In this document: piece by piece, positions 9,114-19,011 of the stretch | Position numbering within the stretch: the first letter of the stretch is position 1 | Layout: each line of letters begins with the position of its first letter | Assembly: GCF_002723615.1 (NCBI RefSeq) | Contig: NZ_KZ304961.1 | Location: 50,351-114,350 of the forward strand | Length of the DNA: 64,000 nt | Direction: 5' to 3' | From: Limimaricola cinnabarinus | GTDB taxonomy: Bacteria > Pseudomonadota > Alphaproteobacteria > Rhodobacterales > Rhodobacteraceae | The notes under the pieces: model-generated | The model's input: the letters and a program-made list of their open reading frames with translations, nothing else | Told to the model about the DNA's origin: nothing | Databases searched by the model: none | Made by a program: the position numbers and the translations under genes

Positions 9114-9131
9114 CTTTCTCCAAATACGCAT
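9109..9131 (-). repeat. Dispersed intergenic repeat, copy 1
   Basis: Read on the minus strand: ATGCGTATTTGGAGAAAGATGAA. It is one of seven copies in the window of GATTTGCGTATTT, two or three variable bases, then GAAAGATGAAC. It follows the stop of the upstream aminotransferase gene by about 33 bases, and its ATG is the start codon of amiC. Confidence 0.6.
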
Positions 9132-9163
9132 ACCCGGCCTGCCCCGTGCGCCGCGCCGGGGCC

Positions 9164-10324
9164 TCATGCGGCGCCCGTCTCCGCATGGCCGCGCGCCGCC
9201 ATGAAGCGGGTCAGACGCTCCAACCCCTCCTCGATATCGGCGGTGGAGCGGGCGTAGGAGAAGCGAATCCAGCGATGCCCCTCGGCGGGGTCGAAATCGA
9301 GCCCCGGCGTCACCGCCACGCCCGCCTCTTCGAGGATCTCGGCGGCGAAGGCGCGGCTGTCATCGGTGAAGGCCGAAACATCGGCATAGACGTAGAAGGC
9401 GCCGTCGGGCGGCGCGAAGCGGGTGAAGCCCGCCCTTGGCAGCCGCTCCAGCATCAGGCGGCGGTTGGCGGCGTAGACGGCGGCGTTGGCCTCCAACTCC
9501 CCGGTCGCGTCCATGGCGTGCAGGGCGAGGCGCTGGGAAGCGTGCGAGGTGCAGATGAACATGTTCTGCGCGATCCGCTCGATGCCGCGCACGTGTTCGG
9601 GCGGCACGATCAGCCAGCCGACGCGCCAGCCGGTCATCGAGAAATACTTGGAGAACGACCCGATCACATGGGTTTCGTCCGTGACCTCCAGCGCCGAGGT
9701 GCCGCGTCCGCCGATGCCGTGATAGATTTCGTCCGAAATGAGCGCCGCATCGCGCGCGGCACAGGCCTCGGCCAGCGCCGCGATCCCATCCTTGTCTAGC
9801 ATGGTGCCCGCCGGGTTCGAGGGCGAGGCCAGCACCAGCCCGTCGAGCGCATGCGCCTCGACGTCGCCCGGCACCGGCTGCATCCGGTTTTCGAGCCGGG
9901 TGGCGATGTCGATCGGCGCCATGTCGAGCGCCTTGAGGATCTGGCGGTAGGAGGGGTAGCAGGGCGCGCCCAAGCCCACCCGCGCGCCGGTGTCGAAGAG
10001 CTGGGTGAAGCTCAGAAGGAACGCTCCCGACGCGCCTGAGGTGACGACGACGCGGGCCGGGTCGAGATCGACGTTGTACCATTCGCCGTAATGCCGCGCG
10101 ATGCGCGCGCGCAGCTCCGGCAGGCCGAGCGCCACGGTGTAGCCCATCGGCCCCGTCGCCATCTCGCGCGCCACCTTCTCGACCGCCTCGCGCGGCGCGC
10201 CGGTGCCGGGCTGGCCGACCTCCATGTGGATGATGTGCCGGCCCGCCGCCTCGGCCTGCCGGGCCGCCTCCATCACATCCATCACGATGAAGGGATCGAC
10301 CTCGCCGCGCCTTGAGTTCCGCAT
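9164..10324 (-). CDS. PLP-dependent aminotransferase, class I/II
   Basis: A 386-residue fold-type I aminotransferase. The Schiff-base lysine lies in SFSKYFSMTGWRVGW (near residue 222), preceded by SDEIYHGI, with the N-terminal substrate segment EVGQPGTGAP. Members of this group transaminate amino acids such as aspartate or aromatic residues; the exact substrate is unclear. The start MRNSRRGEVDPF has GGGAG eight bases upstream. It lies 50 bases upstream of amiC on the same strand and may be cotranscribed with it. Confidence 0.85.
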   Translation of the reverse strand: MRNSRRGEVDPFIVMDVMEAARQAEAAGRHIIHMEVGQPGTGAPREAVEKVAREMATGPMGYTVALGLPELRARIARHYGEWYNVDLDPARVVVTSGASGAFLLSFTQLFDTGARVGLGAPCYPSYRQILKALDMAPIDIATRLENRMQPVPGDVEAHALDGLVLASPSNPAGTMLDKDGIAALAEACAARDAALISDEIYHGIGGRGTSALEVTDETHVIGSFSKYFSMTGWRVGWLIVPPEHVRGIERIAQNMFICTSHASQRLALHAMDATGELEANAAVYAANRRLMLERLPRAGFTRFAPPDGAFYVYADVSAFTDDSRAFAAEILEEAGVAVTPGLDFDPAEGHRWIRFSYARSTADIEEGLERLTRFMAARGHAETGAA

Positions 10325-10461
10325 GACAGTCTCCCTAAGCTTTGGCGCGGTTGTGCCAATCCCGCGCCCCCGCCGTCAATGGGCCGGCTTCATGGTGCGG
10401 GAACTTGGCAGGCGGGCGGCGATGTGGTCTGCACGATCCCGACACGATGAAAGGACATCCC

Positions 10462-11211
10462 ATGCTGCGCAGCCTTATCCGCGCCCTGCCCGTCACCCTG
10501 GCGCTTGCCGGTCCTGCCGCCGCCCTCGATCTCGACGCGATGAGCGAGGGCGAGCGCGAGGCCTTCGGCGCGCAGGTGCGCGCTTACCTTCTGGAGAACC
10601 CGGAGGTGCTGATGGAGGCGATCGCCGTGCTCGACCAGCGGCAGGCCGAGGCCGCGGCGCAGGGCGACAGCGCGATGATCGCCGCCTATTCGGACGCGCT
10701 GTTCGACTACGAGGGCGACTGGCAGGGCGGCAACCCGGATGGCGACATCACCGTGGTCGAGTTCATGGATTACAAGTGCGGCTATTGCCGCCGCGCCTTT
10801 CCCGAGGTCGAGGAGCTGGTCGAGAGCGACGGTAACATCCGCTACATCCTCAAGGAATTCCCGATCCTTGGCGAGCAGTCGCTGATGGCGTCGCAATTCG
10901 CGCTGGCGGTGCGGGCGCTGGAGGGCGACGCGGCCTACAAGCAGGCGCATAACGCGCTGATGACGATGCGCTCGGACGTGACCGAGGAGTCGCTCAAGGC
11001 GCTGGCCGACAGCCTCGACGCCGATTTCGAGGCGGTGCAGCAGGAGATGGAGAGCCCCGAGGTGGCGCGCGTCATCGCCGAGAACCGGCAGCTGGCGCAG
11101 GCGATGCAGGTTTCGGGCACGCCGAGCTTCGTGATGGGCGAGCAGATGCTGCGCGGCTATGTGCCGCTGGCGCAGATGCGCGAGATCGTGTCGGCCGAGC
11201 GCGGCGAGTGA
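10462..11211 (+). CDS. Periplasmic DsbA-family thiol:disulfide protein (Com1/ScsC-like)
   Basis: A 249-residue exported thioredoxin-fold protein. A signal peptide (MLRSLIRALPVTLALAGPAAA) is followed by an N-terminal helical segment with AYLLENPEVLMEAI, typical of the Com1/ScsC subgroup. The DsbA-like domain then has the active site CGYC (near residue 104) and the cis-proline GTPSF. Such proteins oxidise or isomerise periplasmic disulfides. The ATG at 10462 is chosen because AAGGA lies seven bases upstream, with the signal sequence straight after. A strong terminator follows. Confidence 0.88.
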   Translation: MLRSLIRALPVTLALAGPAAALDLDAMSEGEREAFGAQVRAYLLENPEVLMEAIAVLDQRQAEAAAQGDSAMIAAYSDALFDYEGDWQGGNPDGDITVVEFMDYKCGYCRRAFPEVEELVESDGNIRYILKEFPILGEQSLMASQFALAVRALEGDAAYKQAHNALMTMRSDVTEESLKALADSLDADFEAVQQEMESPEVARVIAENRQLAQAMQVSGTPSFVMGEQMLRGYVPLAQMREIVSAERGE

Positions 11212-11237
11212 TCGCGCTTCCAGCCGGTGACATGGGT

Positions 11238-11265
11238 GAAAGGGCGGCCTTCGGGCCGCCCTTTC
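11238..11265 (+). terminator. Terminator after the DsbA-like gene
   Basis: A perfect 12-bp stem, GAAAGGGCGGCC and its complement, with the very stable TTCG loop. It ends in CTTTC and may also serve the convergent SH3-protein gene. Confidence 0.8.
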
Positions 11266-11287
11266 CTCATGGCTTGCCGCTCGGCGA

Positions 11288-12016
11288 TCAGCGGATGATG
11301 TGGACGATGCGGCGCTCCTGCGGCTCGACCACGACCGGGGTGCCGTTGAGATAGAGGTAGCTGTATTCGGCTTCCGGCACCGGGGTCAGCTCGACCTCGG
11401 CGGGCACGGTGGCGCCGACCACGACCTCGCCGCCGAGCACGACCGGCTCGACCGGGTTCTCGCGGACATAGGTGATGGTCTCGTCATTCGGCGTGGCTGC
11501 ATCGCCGGCCAGGGCACCGAGCGCCGCGGCGCCGAGGACGCCGACCGGACCGGCGGCGAGTGCCGCGGCACCGGCGGCGGCAGCCCCCGCCCCGGCGGCG
11601 GTGGCGGCGGCATTGTTGGCCGAGTTGTCATAGGTGACGGTCTCGATCTCGAGCTCGGCGCGGTTGTCGATCACCACGACCGGCTCTTCGGCTTCGGCCA
11701 TCTCGACGGTCAGGTAATCGCCATAGGCCCAGCCGGTGGTGCCGTCGAGCGTCACGCGGCACCAGTTGGCCTCTTCGAGGCAGCCCTCGACCGTTACCTC
11801 GCCATCGGCGGGGATCACGTCGACGATCTCCATCTCGGGGCCGGGGCCGGCGCGCAGGTTCAGCTCGGTCGCGGCGGTGGCGGTGGTGCCCGCCATCGCG
11901 GTTTCGGCATTGGCGGTGGTTTCGGCCGTCGTTTCCGTGGTCGCGGTCTGCGCGAAGGCCGGCATCGCGGCCACGAGGGCGGCGGCGGTCGTCATCAGGA
12001 GCGATTGCTTGGTCAT
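11288..12016 (-). CDS. Exported SH3-domain protein with DUF1236-like tail
   Basis: A 242-residue exported protein. It has a signal peptide ending AMPAFAQ, a Thr/Glu/Ala-rich linker, and a bacterial SH3 domain (about residues 45-105) with ELNLRAGPG and WCRVTLDGTTGWAYGDYL. A long Ala/Gly-rich hydrophobic stretch (about 130-165) follows. The tail carries paired VxGxxVP and LxxVPxxEYxYLYLNG segments like those of DUF1236. Bacterial SH3 domains often bind cell-wall peptides, but the function here is unknown. The Ala/Gly stretch could insert in a membrane. Confidence 0.75.
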   Translation of the reverse strand: MTKQSLLMTTAAALVAAMPAFAQTATTETTAETTANAETAMAGTTATAATELNLRAGPGPEMEIVDVIPADGEVTVEGCLEEANWCRVTLDGTTGWAYGDYLTVEMAEAEEPVVVIDNRAELEIETVTYDNSANNAAATAAGAGAAAAGAAALAAGPVGVLGAAALGALAGDAATPNDETITYVRENPVEPVVLGGEVVVGATVPAEVELTPVPEAEYSYLYLNGTPVVVEPQERRIVHIIR

Positions 12017-12185
12017 CTGTCGTACTCTTGTCCAATGGGGCGCCGCTTGGGCGGCGCGTCTGGGCAAGAAACGAGAAAGGGGCGGTCCGGGTTCTCCCCA
12101 CATATGGGCAAGCCCGGGAAATCAGGCGGGAAATTGCCAAGGCATCGGCGGAAACCGACCGGCTCCCGCCCGATGCCGGATCAAC

Positions 12186-13337
12186 TCATTCGGCGGCTTC
12201 AGTGGCCTCGGGGGCCTCGGCGGCGGCCTTGTCGCGCGCCTCGATCTCGGCGGCCTTCTTCTCGACCTCTTCGACGATGTGGTCGATCATCCGGTCGTTC
12301 GACATGCGGTGGCTCTGCTTGCCGGCGAGATAGACCATGCCGTTTCCAGCGCCGCCGCCGGTGAAGCCGACATCGGTCATCAGCGCCTCTCCGGGGCCGT
12401 TCACGACGCAGCCGATGATCGAGAGCGACATCGGAGTCTTCACGTGTTCGAGCCGCTGCTCCAGCGCCTCGACCGTCTTGATCACGTCGAAGCCCTGCCG
12501 CGCGCAGGAGGGGCAGGAGATGATGTTGACGCCGCGATGGCGCAGGCCGAGGGATTTGAGGATCTCGAAGCCGACCTTCACCTCCTCGACCGGATCGGCC
12601 GAGAGGGAGACGCGGATCGTGTCGCCGATACCGGACCACAACAGGTTGCCCATGCCGATCGCCGATTTGATCGTGCCCGACATCAGCCCGCCCGCCTCGG
12701 TGATGCCGAGATGAATGGGCGCGTCGGTGGCGTCGGCGAGCTGCTGGTAGGCCGCGGCGGCGAGGAAGACGTCGGAGGCCTTCACCGAGATCTTGAACTC
12801 GTGGAAGTCGTGATCCTGCAAGAGCTTGATGTGATCGAGCCCGCTTTCGACCATCGCGTCGGGGCATGGCTCGGCGTATTTCTCCAGCAGATGCCGCTCC
12901 AGCGAGCCCGCATTGACGCCGATGCGGATCGAGCAGCCATGATCCTTGGCGGCGCGCACCACCTCGGCCACGCGCCTGGCGTCACCGATATTGCCGGGGT
13001 TGATCCGCAGGCAGGCCGCGCCCGCCTCGGCGGCCTCGATGGCGCGCTTGTAGTGGAAATGGATGTCCGCGACGATCGGCACCGGGCTTTCGGCGCAGAT
13101 CTCGCGCAGCGCGCGGGTGCTGTCCTCGTCGGGGGCGGAGACGCGGACGATGTCGGCACCCGCATCGGCGGCGCGGATCACCTGGTCGAGCGTGCCGCGC
13201 ACATCCGTCGTTTCGGTGTTGGTCATGGTCTGCACCGAGATCGGCGCATCGCCGCCCACGGGGACGGAGCCGACCATGATCTGGCGCGACTTGCGGCGCT
13301 GGATCTCGCGCCAGGGGCGCACGGCGTTCAGGGACAT
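12186..13337 (-). CDS. ispG: 4-hydroxy-3-methylbut-2-enyl diphosphate synthase
   Basis: A 383-residue enzyme of the non-mevalonate isoprenoid pathway that converts MEcPP to HMBPP using a [4Fe-4S] cluster. It has the N-terminal barrel start [20 protein letters not shown] and the C-terminal cluster cysteines in [11 protein letters not shown] and [16 protein letters not shown] precedes the ATG. The RodZ-like gene lies 47 bases upstream on the same strand, so the two probably form an operon. Confidence 0.96.
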   Translation of the reverse strand: MSLNAVRPWREIQRRKSRQIMVGSVPVGGDAPISVQTMTNTETTDVRGTLDQVIRAADAGADIVRVSAPDEDSTRALREICAESPVPIVADIHFHYKRAIEAAEAGAACLRINPGNIGDARRVAEVVRAAKDHGCSIRIGVNAGSLERHLLEKYAEPCPDAMVESGLDHIKLLQDHDFHEFKISVKASDVFLAAAAYQQLADATDAPIHLGITEAGGLMSGTIKSAIGMGNLLWSGIGDTIRVSLSADPVEEVKVGFEILKSLGLRHRGVNIISCPSCARQGFDVIKTVEALEQRLEHVKTPMSLSIIGCVVNGPGEALMTDVGFTGGGAGNGMVYLAGKQSHRMSNDRMIDHIVEEVEKKAAEIEARDKAAAEAPEATEAAE

Positions 13338-13384
13338 GGGAAACCTCTCGCGGATCGGGCCGCGGGGTCAGGACCGGCGCGGCG

Positions 13385-14692
13385 TCATTCTGTCGGGACG
13401 ACCTCCGCCACCCGGACCAGCTCGGCCAGGTCGGAGTCGCTTTGCAGATCGGCAACCTGATAGCTGGTGGTCAGATTGTCCACCGACAAGGCCAGGTTCG
13501 ACGTCACGGTGCCGGCATCGCCGACGGGGCCGTAATGCTCGCCCGCCACGGCGAAGTAGAGGGCGCCGGATTCGCCCACCCGCAGGGTCGGCGGCGTCTC
13601 GAGCGCGGGCACCTCCCAGCTATCGCCGCCGTTCATGATGCCCTCATACAGCGTCGTGCCATCGGCGGAGGTGACGCGCACCCAAGCGGGCCGCACCGCC
13701 ACCATGCGGATCGTCGGCGCCGGGCCTTCGGTCACCTGCACGCTCGGCGCTTCGACACCGGCCTCGACGAGGGCCATCTCGATATCCGGCAGGTCGATAT
13801 CGGGCAGGTCGATCTCGGGCTCCTGCGCGGCATCGAGCGCGGCCAGCATCGGGCTGACGGCGCGCGAACCTTGCGTGGTGGAGGGGGCATCCCCCTCAGC
13901 GAGAACGACCTGCGCATCCTGTCCGGGGCGGCGCGGCATGGTGACCAGCGCCGCGATCGGGCCGTCGCGCGGGGTCATCACCGGCACGTCGAGCGCCTGC
14001 GGGCGGTAGAGCCTGTCGAGCGCCTCGGGCGAGGCAGCGGCGAGCGTCACCGGGTCGGCCAGCGCCGCCTCATCCGTGCCCGCGCCCGCGCCACCGGCGA
14101 GCGGATCGACCTGCGACAGGATCATCGGCGTCTGCTCGACCGGGGCCAGCCGCACCTTCTGCACCTCCTGCAGAAGCGACCAGCCGCCATAGCCGAGCCC
14201 GCCCATCACCATGAGCAGCACCGCGACCGAGCCCAGCGCGCGCGGCTCGAAGCCTGCGAGGATGCGCTCGGCGGGTGGCAGGAAGGGGGTGGCGGAGTCC
14301 GAGAAGATGTCCTTGCCGAGGCTCGTGCTCTGCACGGCCTTGTGCGACCGCACGGTCGAGGCCGCGGCCGACATGCCATGCGCGGTGGTGAAGCCCGATT
14401 CGCGGCAGAAGGTCTCGTAGGCGGTGTTGGGGTCCATGCCGAGATAGCGCGCATAGGAGCGCACATAGCCCGCGATGAAGCCCGGCGTGTCGAAGGCGGT
14501 GGGGTCGGAGTTCTCGATGGCGGCGATATAGGCGGCCTTGATCTTCAGCTCGCGCTGCACGTCGAGCAGGCTCTTGCCCAGCGTGGCCCGTTCACCGCGC
14601 ATGAGGTCGCCAAGCCGAAGCTCGAAAGCATCGAACCCCTTGGCCTCGGCCTCCTGTGCGGCGCTCGCGCGCCTGAAGCTTCGCCCGATCAT
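13385..14692 (-). CDS. RodZ-like helix-turn-helix membrane protein
   Basis: A 435-residue protein with a cytoplasmic helix-turn-helix of the Cro/RodZ kind (residues 25-95, GERATLGKSLLDVQRELKI). A membrane helix follows near residue 160 (SVAVLLMVMGGLGYGGW). A long acidic periplasmic linker leads to a C-terminal DUF4115-like beta domain (about 345-415, AWVRVTSADGTTLYEG). RodZ links the MreB cytoskeleton to the elongation machinery. The start MIGRSFRRA is used rather than the longer frame, which lacks homology. Being next to ispG is common for rodZ genes in Proteobacteria. Confidence 0.85.
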   Translation of the reverse strand: MIGRSFRRASAAQEAEAKGFDAFELRLGDLMRGERATLGKSLLDVQRELKIKAAYIAAIENSDPTAFDTPGFIAGYVRSYARYLGMDPNTAYETFCRESGFTTAHGMSAAASTVRSHKAVQSTSLGKDIFSDSATPFLPPAERILAGFEPRALGSVAVLLMVMGGLGYGGWSLLQEVQKVRLAPVEQTPMILSQVDPLAGGAGAGTDEAALADPVTLAAASPEALDRLYRPQALDVPVMTPRDGPIAALVTMPRRPGQDAQVVLAEGDAPSTTQGSRAVSPMLAALDAAQEPEIDLPDIDLPDIEMALVEAGVEAPSVQVTEGPAPTIRMVAVRPAWVRVTSADGTTLYEGIMNGGDSWEVPALETPPTLRVGESGALYFAVAGEHYGPVGDAGTVTSNLALSVDNLTTSYQVADLQSDSDLAELVRVAEVVPTE

Positions 14693-14814
14693 ATCGAGTG
14701 TTCCCGTCTCTGCCCGCCCCCGGTGACATACCGGGGCTGTCTTTCGCACAACTCCCGAAATGTCTTGGGGTTCATCCTAGCACGGCAGCGTTTCTCCCGC
14801 ACGGGAAGATGTGA

Positions 14815-16044
14815 TCACCCGGCGAGTTCGGCGCGATTCAGCGCACAATGCGACCAAAGCGCGTCGAGCGCCTGCACCAATGCGTCCATCTCGCGCGGAC
14901 CGTGCACGGGAGAGGGCGTGAAACGCAACCGCTCGGTGCCGCGCGGCACGGTGGGGAAGTTGATCGGCTGGACGTAGATGCCGTGATCGGCAAGCAGCAT
15001 GTCCGACAGAAGCTTGGTGTGCACCGGATCGCCGACGATCAGCGGCACGATGTGGCTGCCATGGTCGATCAGCGGCAGGCCCAGGCCGCGCAGCCGCGTC
15101 TTGAGGATCCTGGCCTGGGTCTGGTGCCGCTCGCGCAGCGCGCTGTCGGTCTTCAGATGCGCGACGCTCGCCGCCGCCCCCGCCGCGACGCTCGGCGGCA
15201 GCGAGGTGGTGAAGATGAAGCCCGGCGCATAGGAGCGCACCGCGTCGCACATCCTGGTCGAGGCGGCGATATAGCCGCCCATCACGCCGTAGGCCTTGCC
15301 CAGCGTGCCGTTGATGATGTCGATCCGATGCGCGAGATCGTCGCGCTCGGTGACGCCGCCGCCGCGGGGGCCATACATGCCGACCGCGTGCACCTCGTCG
15401 ATATAGGTCAGCGCGCCGAACTCCTCGGCGAGATCGCAGATCTCGGCGATCGGCCCGAAATCGCCATCCATCGAATAGACGCTCTCGAAGGCGATGAGCT
15501 TGGGCGCGTCCGGGTCGTCGGCTTCCAGAAGCTCGCGCAGATGGGCGATATCGTTGTGGCGGAAGATCCGCTTGGCCCCGCCATTGCGGCGCACGCCCTC
15601 GATCATGCTCGCATGGTTGAGCGCGTCGGAATAGATGATCAGCCCGGGAAAGAGCCGCGGCAGGGTCGACAGCGTCGCGTCGTTGGCGATGTAGGCGGAG
15701 GTGAAGAGCAGCGCCGCCTCCTTGCCGTGCAGGTCCGCGAGCTCGGCCTCGAGCCGCTTGTGATAGACCGTGGTGCCCGAGATGTTGCGCGTGCCGCCCG
15801 AGCCCGCGCCCACCGCGTCGAGCGCCTCGTGCATCGCGCCGAGCACGGCCGGGTGCTGCCCCATGCCGAGATAGTCGTTGCCGCACCAGACCGTCACGGG
15901 GGCCTCGGTGCCATCGGGCTTGTGCCAGGTGGCATGCGGGAACTGGCCCTTGTGCCGCGCGATGTCGATGAAGGTGCGGTAGCGGCCCTCGCTGTGGAGC
16001 CTGCCGATGGCGTCGTCGAGACCTGCTTTGTAATCCACGGGCAT
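14815..16044 (-). CDS. hemA: 5-aminolevulinate synthase
   Basis: A 409-residue PLP enzyme of the alpha-oxoamine synthase family. It condenses glycine with succinyl-CoA to 5-aminolevulinate, the C4 route of haem synthesis found in alphaproteobacteria. It has [13 protein letters not shown], the SGGTRNISG segment and the PLP lysine in [15 protein letters not shown]. The start [12 protein letters not shown] has GAGGGGA just upstream and matches the usual length. The gap to the divergent M20 gene is about 200 bases and must hold the promoter; no clear FNR box is visible there. Confidence 0.96.
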   Translation of the reverse strand: MPVDYKAGLDDAIGRLHSEGRYRTFIDIARHKGQFPHATWHKPDGTEAPVTVWCGNDYLGMGQHPAVLGAMHEALDAVGAGSGGTRNISGTTVYHKRLEAELADLHGKEAALLFTSAYIANDATLSTLPRLFPGLIIYSDALNHASMIEGVRRNGGAKRIFRHNDIAHLRELLEADDPDAPKLIAFESVYSMDGDFGPIAEICDLAEEFGALTYIDEVHAVGMYGPRGGGVTERDDLAHRIDIINGTLGKAYGVMGGYIAASTRMCDAVRSYAPGFIFTTSLPPSVAAGAAASVAHLKTDSALRERHQTQARILKTRLRGLGLPLIDHGSHIVPLIVGDPVHTKLLSDMLLADHGIYVQPINFPTVPRGTERLRFTPSPVHGPREMDALVQALDALWSHCALNRAELAG

Positions 16045-16244
16045 GCTTCCCCTCTTCGTCTGGCGGGGCATGCCGCCCCGGCAATTGCCGTCTGCCTCCA
16101 TATAAAGGCTCTGTTCCGCGAACAACACGCTACAATTTGCCACGCGGCCGCAGATTGGCCATGCACCGGGCGCAAGGCGGCAGAGCCACTGGACAGCAGG
16201 GCCGTGGCCGGTCACGCTCCGGGCCAAGCATAGCAGGAGCCGTG

Positions 16245-17627
16245 ATGAGACTCGACCCCGTTCTCGACCGCATCGACGCCGATCTCGAGGCCGCCACAGA
16301 GCGGCTCTTGCGGCTGTTGCGCATCCCCTCGATCTCGACCGATCCGGCGCATCGCGCCGATTGCCGCGCCGCCGCCGAATGGCTGGCCGAGGATCTGCGA
16401 TCCATCGGCTTTGCCGATGCGCGGCTGCGCGACACGCCCGGCCAGCCGATGGTCACGGGCACGATGGGCGAGACCGGGCCGCATCTGCTGTTCTACGGCC
16501 ATTACGACGTGCAGCCCGCCGATCCGCTGGAGCTCTGGAAGACCCCGCCCTTCGAGCCCTCGGTCGAACAGGCGCCGGAGGGCGCGGTGATCCGCGGGCG
16601 CGGCGCCTCGGACGACAAGGGCCAGCTGATGACCTTCGTCGAGGCCTGCCGCGCCTGGGTGGCGGTGCATGGCGCCCTGCCCGCGCGGATCTCCATCCTG
16701 TTCGAGGGCGAGGAAGAGAGCGGCTCGCCCTCGCTGGTGCCGTTCCTGCGCGACCACGCCGCCGAGCTGCGCGCCGATCTGGCGCTGATCTGCGACACCG
16801 GGCTGTTCGACCGCGACACGCCCGCGATCACAACCATGCTGCGCGGCCTCGTGGGCGAGGAGATCGTCATCACCGGCCCCGACCGCGACCTGCATTCGGG
16901 CGCTTACGGCGGCCCGGCGATCAACCCGATCCGGGTGCTGGCCCGGATCATCGCGGCGCTGCATGACGATCATGGCCGCGTCACCCTGCCCGGCTTTTAT
17001 GACGGCGTGCCCGAGATCACGCCCGAGCTGCGCGCGCAGTGGGAGGGCCTGGGTTTCGACGAGGGCGATTTTCTGGGCGGCGTCGGGCTTTCGCACCCGG
17101 CGGGAGAGGCCGATCGCACCGCGCTCGAGATGATCTGGGCGCGGCCCACCTGCGAGGTCAACGGCATCGCGGGCGGCTATGCGGGGGCGGGCTTCAAGAC
17201 CGTGCTGCCGAGCCAGGCCAGCGCCAAGATCAGCTTTCGCCTCGTCGGCCAGCAGGACCCCGCGCGCATCCGGGAGACGTTTCGCGCCCATGTGCAATCG
17301 ATGCTGCCGCCCGACTGCACGGTCGAGTTCCACGGCCATGGCGCCGCCCCCGCCAGCGTCATGTCGACCGACGCCCCGGCCTTCGAGACGGCGCGCCGGG
17401 CGCTCGGCCCTGAATGGCCCAAGCCCGCGGCCTTTGTCGGCGCGGGCGGCTCGATCCCGATCGCGGGATATTTCAAGACCGAGCTGGGCATGGATTCTAT
17501 GCTGCTGGGTTTCGCCAACAATGACGACCTGATCCACAGCCCGAACGAGAAATACGACCTGCGCAGCTTTCACAAGGGCATCCGCAGCTGGGCGCGGGTG
17601 CTCGCGGCGCTGGCCGAGCAGGGCTGA
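16245..17627 (+). CDS. M20-family dipeptidase/carboxypeptidase
   Basis: A 460-residue zinc hydrolase of the M20 family. The metal and catalytic residues sit in [10 protein letters not shown] (His, Asp), RGASDDKGQ (Asp) and [10 protein letters not shown] (catalytic Glu and a metal Glu), with the dimerisation-lid histidine in [11 protein letters not shown]. It resembles the peptidase V/carnosinase-like group more than ArgE. The substrate is probably a dipeptide, but this is not determined. AGGAG five bases before the ATG at 16245 sets the start. Confidence 0.88.
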   Translation: MRLDPVLDRIDADLEAATERLLRLLRIPSISTDPAHRADCRAAAEWLAEDLRSIGFADARLRDTPGQPMVTGTMGETGPHLLFYGHYDVQPADPLELWKTPPFEPSVEQAPEGAVIRGRGASDDKGQLMTFVEACRAWVAVHGALPARISILFEGEEESGSPSLVPFLRDHAAELRADLALICDTGLFDRDTPAITTMLRGLVGEEIVITGPDRDLHSGAYGGPAINPIRVLARIIAALHDDHGRVTLPGFYDGVPEITPELRAQWEGLGFDEGDFLGGVGLSHPAGEADRTALEMIWARPTCEVNGIAGGYAGAGFKTVLPSQASAKISFRLVGQQDPARIRETFRAHVQSMLPPDCTVEFHGHGAAPASVMSTDAPAFETARRALGPEWPKPAAFVGAGGSIPIAGYFKTELGMDSMLLGFANNDDLIHSPNEKYDLRSFHKGIRSWARVLAALAEQG

Positions 17628-17669
17628 GCGCAAAAGGCCCCGACCGGCGCGCGGGAGGGCGGGCCGGTC

Positions 17670-17696
17670 GATTTGCGTATTTATGGGAAAATGAAC
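17670..17696 (+). repeat. Dispersed intergenic repeat, copy 2
   Basis: GATTTGCGTATTT, then ATGGGAAAATGAAC, 43 bases after the M20 peptidase stop and in the same orientation. It faces copy 3 across about 67 bases, so the two form a convergent inverted pair. Confidence 0.65.
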
Positions 17697-17763
17697 CGAA
17701 GGGCCCCGCCATGCCCACCCCGCCCGCCAAGGGGCCGGCGGCGGAACAGGGCGCGCGGCCCTC

Positions 17764-17790
17764 GTTCATCTTTCTTCAAATACGCAAATC
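17764..17790 (-). repeat. Dispersed intergenic repeat, copy 3
   Basis: Read on the minus strand: GATTTGCGTATTT, then GAAGAAAGATGAAC. It is the inverted partner of copy 2. It lies about 100 bases beyond the 3' end of the first tRNA-Asp gene and reads in the same direction as that gene. Confidence 0.65.
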
Positions 17791-17889
17791 CCGAAGGGTC
17801 CGCGAAGCGCGCGGCGCGATCCTTGCCAAGCCGCCCAAAACGCAAACGGCCCCGCGCTCGGACGAGCGACGGGGCCGTGATGGCGTTGG

Positions 17890-17966
17890 TGGCGCGGTTG
17901 ACGGGGCTCGAACCCGCGACCCCCGGCGTGACAGGCCGGTACTCTAACCAACTGAGCTACAACCGC
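17890..17966 (-). tRNA. tRNA-Asp (GTC)
   Basis: A 77-base tRNA with encoded CCA. The acceptor pair is GCGGTTG/CAACCGC, the D arm is AGCTCAGTTGGTTAGAGT, the anticodon loop CTGTCAC gives GTC, and the T arm is GGGTTCGAGCCCC. It is identical to the neighbouring copy. Confidence 0.95.
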
Positions 17967-17996
17967 GCACGGTCGACGATCCGAAACAGACGAGAA

Positions 17997-18073
17997 TGGC
18001 GCGGTTGACGGGGCTCGAACCCGCGACCCCCGGCGTGACAGGCCGGTACTCTAACCAACTGAGCTACAACCGC
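17997..18073 (-). tRNA. tRNA-Asp (GTC), second tandem copy
   Basis: A 77-base tRNA with encoded CCA, identical to the copy at 17890-17966. Only 30 bases separate the two, so they are probably cotranscribed. Confidence 0.95.
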
Positions 18074-18329
18074 GCATCTCGTCGTCCGGTAGCACCGAAC
18101 GTGAGGCGGGTTCTAGGCAGTGCGGCGGGGGGCGTCAAGCGCCGATCGGCGCAAAAACGCTCCCCGCGCGAGATTGTTTTCATGACCCCGGGGCAGGTGC
18201 CGGTTTGGCTATCCCGGCGAGGGGGCATTCCCCTTCTCTCGGCAATATCCGGGCGCGCGGCAGGCGGCGCGTCATTCCGATAACCCTGCCCCGAGGCAGG
18301 GCGCGGCGGACGATCCGTGGGGGAAAGGA

Positions 18330-18405
<76 letters not shown>

Positions 18406-18417
18406 GCGACGCTTCGT

Positions 18418-19011
18418 TTAGCGCCCCCCTTCCCCATGCGCAAGCGGCGCGCTCAGAGCCTCGTGCCGCCCGCCGCAAAGCCGGAACACCACCCCCTGCC
18501 CACCGGGCAGCTTCGCGAGGTCGGCCATCGCCCCGCCCGTGGCGATGGTGCGCAGCACGCGCGAGGTCATGCCGTGGGTCACGAGGATGGCAGGCCCGTC
18601 GAGATCGGCCAGGAGCGCCGCGCAGCGCGCCCAGAGCGCGGCGAAGCCCTCGCCATTCGGGGCGCGGGCGTAGAACTCCACGAAATGCTCGCCCGGCGGG
18701 CCGGGCCAGCGCGCATCGATCTCGCCCCGGTCGAGCCCGGACCAGTCGCCCATCGCGATCTCGCGCAGGCGCGGCTCGATATGGGGTTCCGCGCCGAAAG
18801 CCAGCCGCGCCGTCTCAGACGCGCGGCCCTGCGGCGAGGAGAGAATCCGGTGGCTGCCCGCGCCGACCCCGCGCGCGGCCAGCATCCGCCCCATGGCGCG
18901 GGCCTGCGCACGGCCCCGCTCGGTCAGCGCCGAATCAAAGCCGCCCTGCATCCGGCGCGCGCGGTTCCACTCGGTCTCGCCATGCCGCATCACGTAGAGC
19001 TCGGGGGCCAT
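18418..19011 (-). CDS. Histidine phosphatase family protein
   Basis: A 197-residue phosphoglycerate-mutase-like phosphatase. It has the RHG motif in YVMRHGETEWN (phosphohistidine at about residue 9), a second arginine in SSPQGRASETA and the distal catalytic histidine in ILVTHGMTSRVL. Substrates of this superfamily vary widely and are not predictable here. The start overlaps the stop of soxR by one base, so the two are an operon and may share SoxR control. Confidence 0.85.
   Translation of the reverse strand: MAPELYVMRHGETEWNRARRMQGGFDSALTERGRAQARAMGRMLAARGVGAGSHRILSSPQGRASETARLAFGAEPHIEPRLREIAMGDWSGLDRGEIDARWPGPPGEHFVEFYARAPNGEGFAALWARCAALLADLDGPAILVTHGMTSRVLRTIATGGAMADLAKLPGGQGVVFRLCGGRHEALSAPLAHGEGGR

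Noticed and set aside
10462..11211. Treating this DsbA-like protein as part of the dsbD operon system
   Set aside because: It lies 47 kb away, is monocistronic between terminators, and has the Com1/ScsC-type N-terminus missing from the operon DsbA. A functional link is possible but unsupported.
16080..16140. FNR-type site for hemA
   Set aside because: No TTGAT-N4-ATCAA-like sequence is present in the gap, although some relatives control hemA that way.
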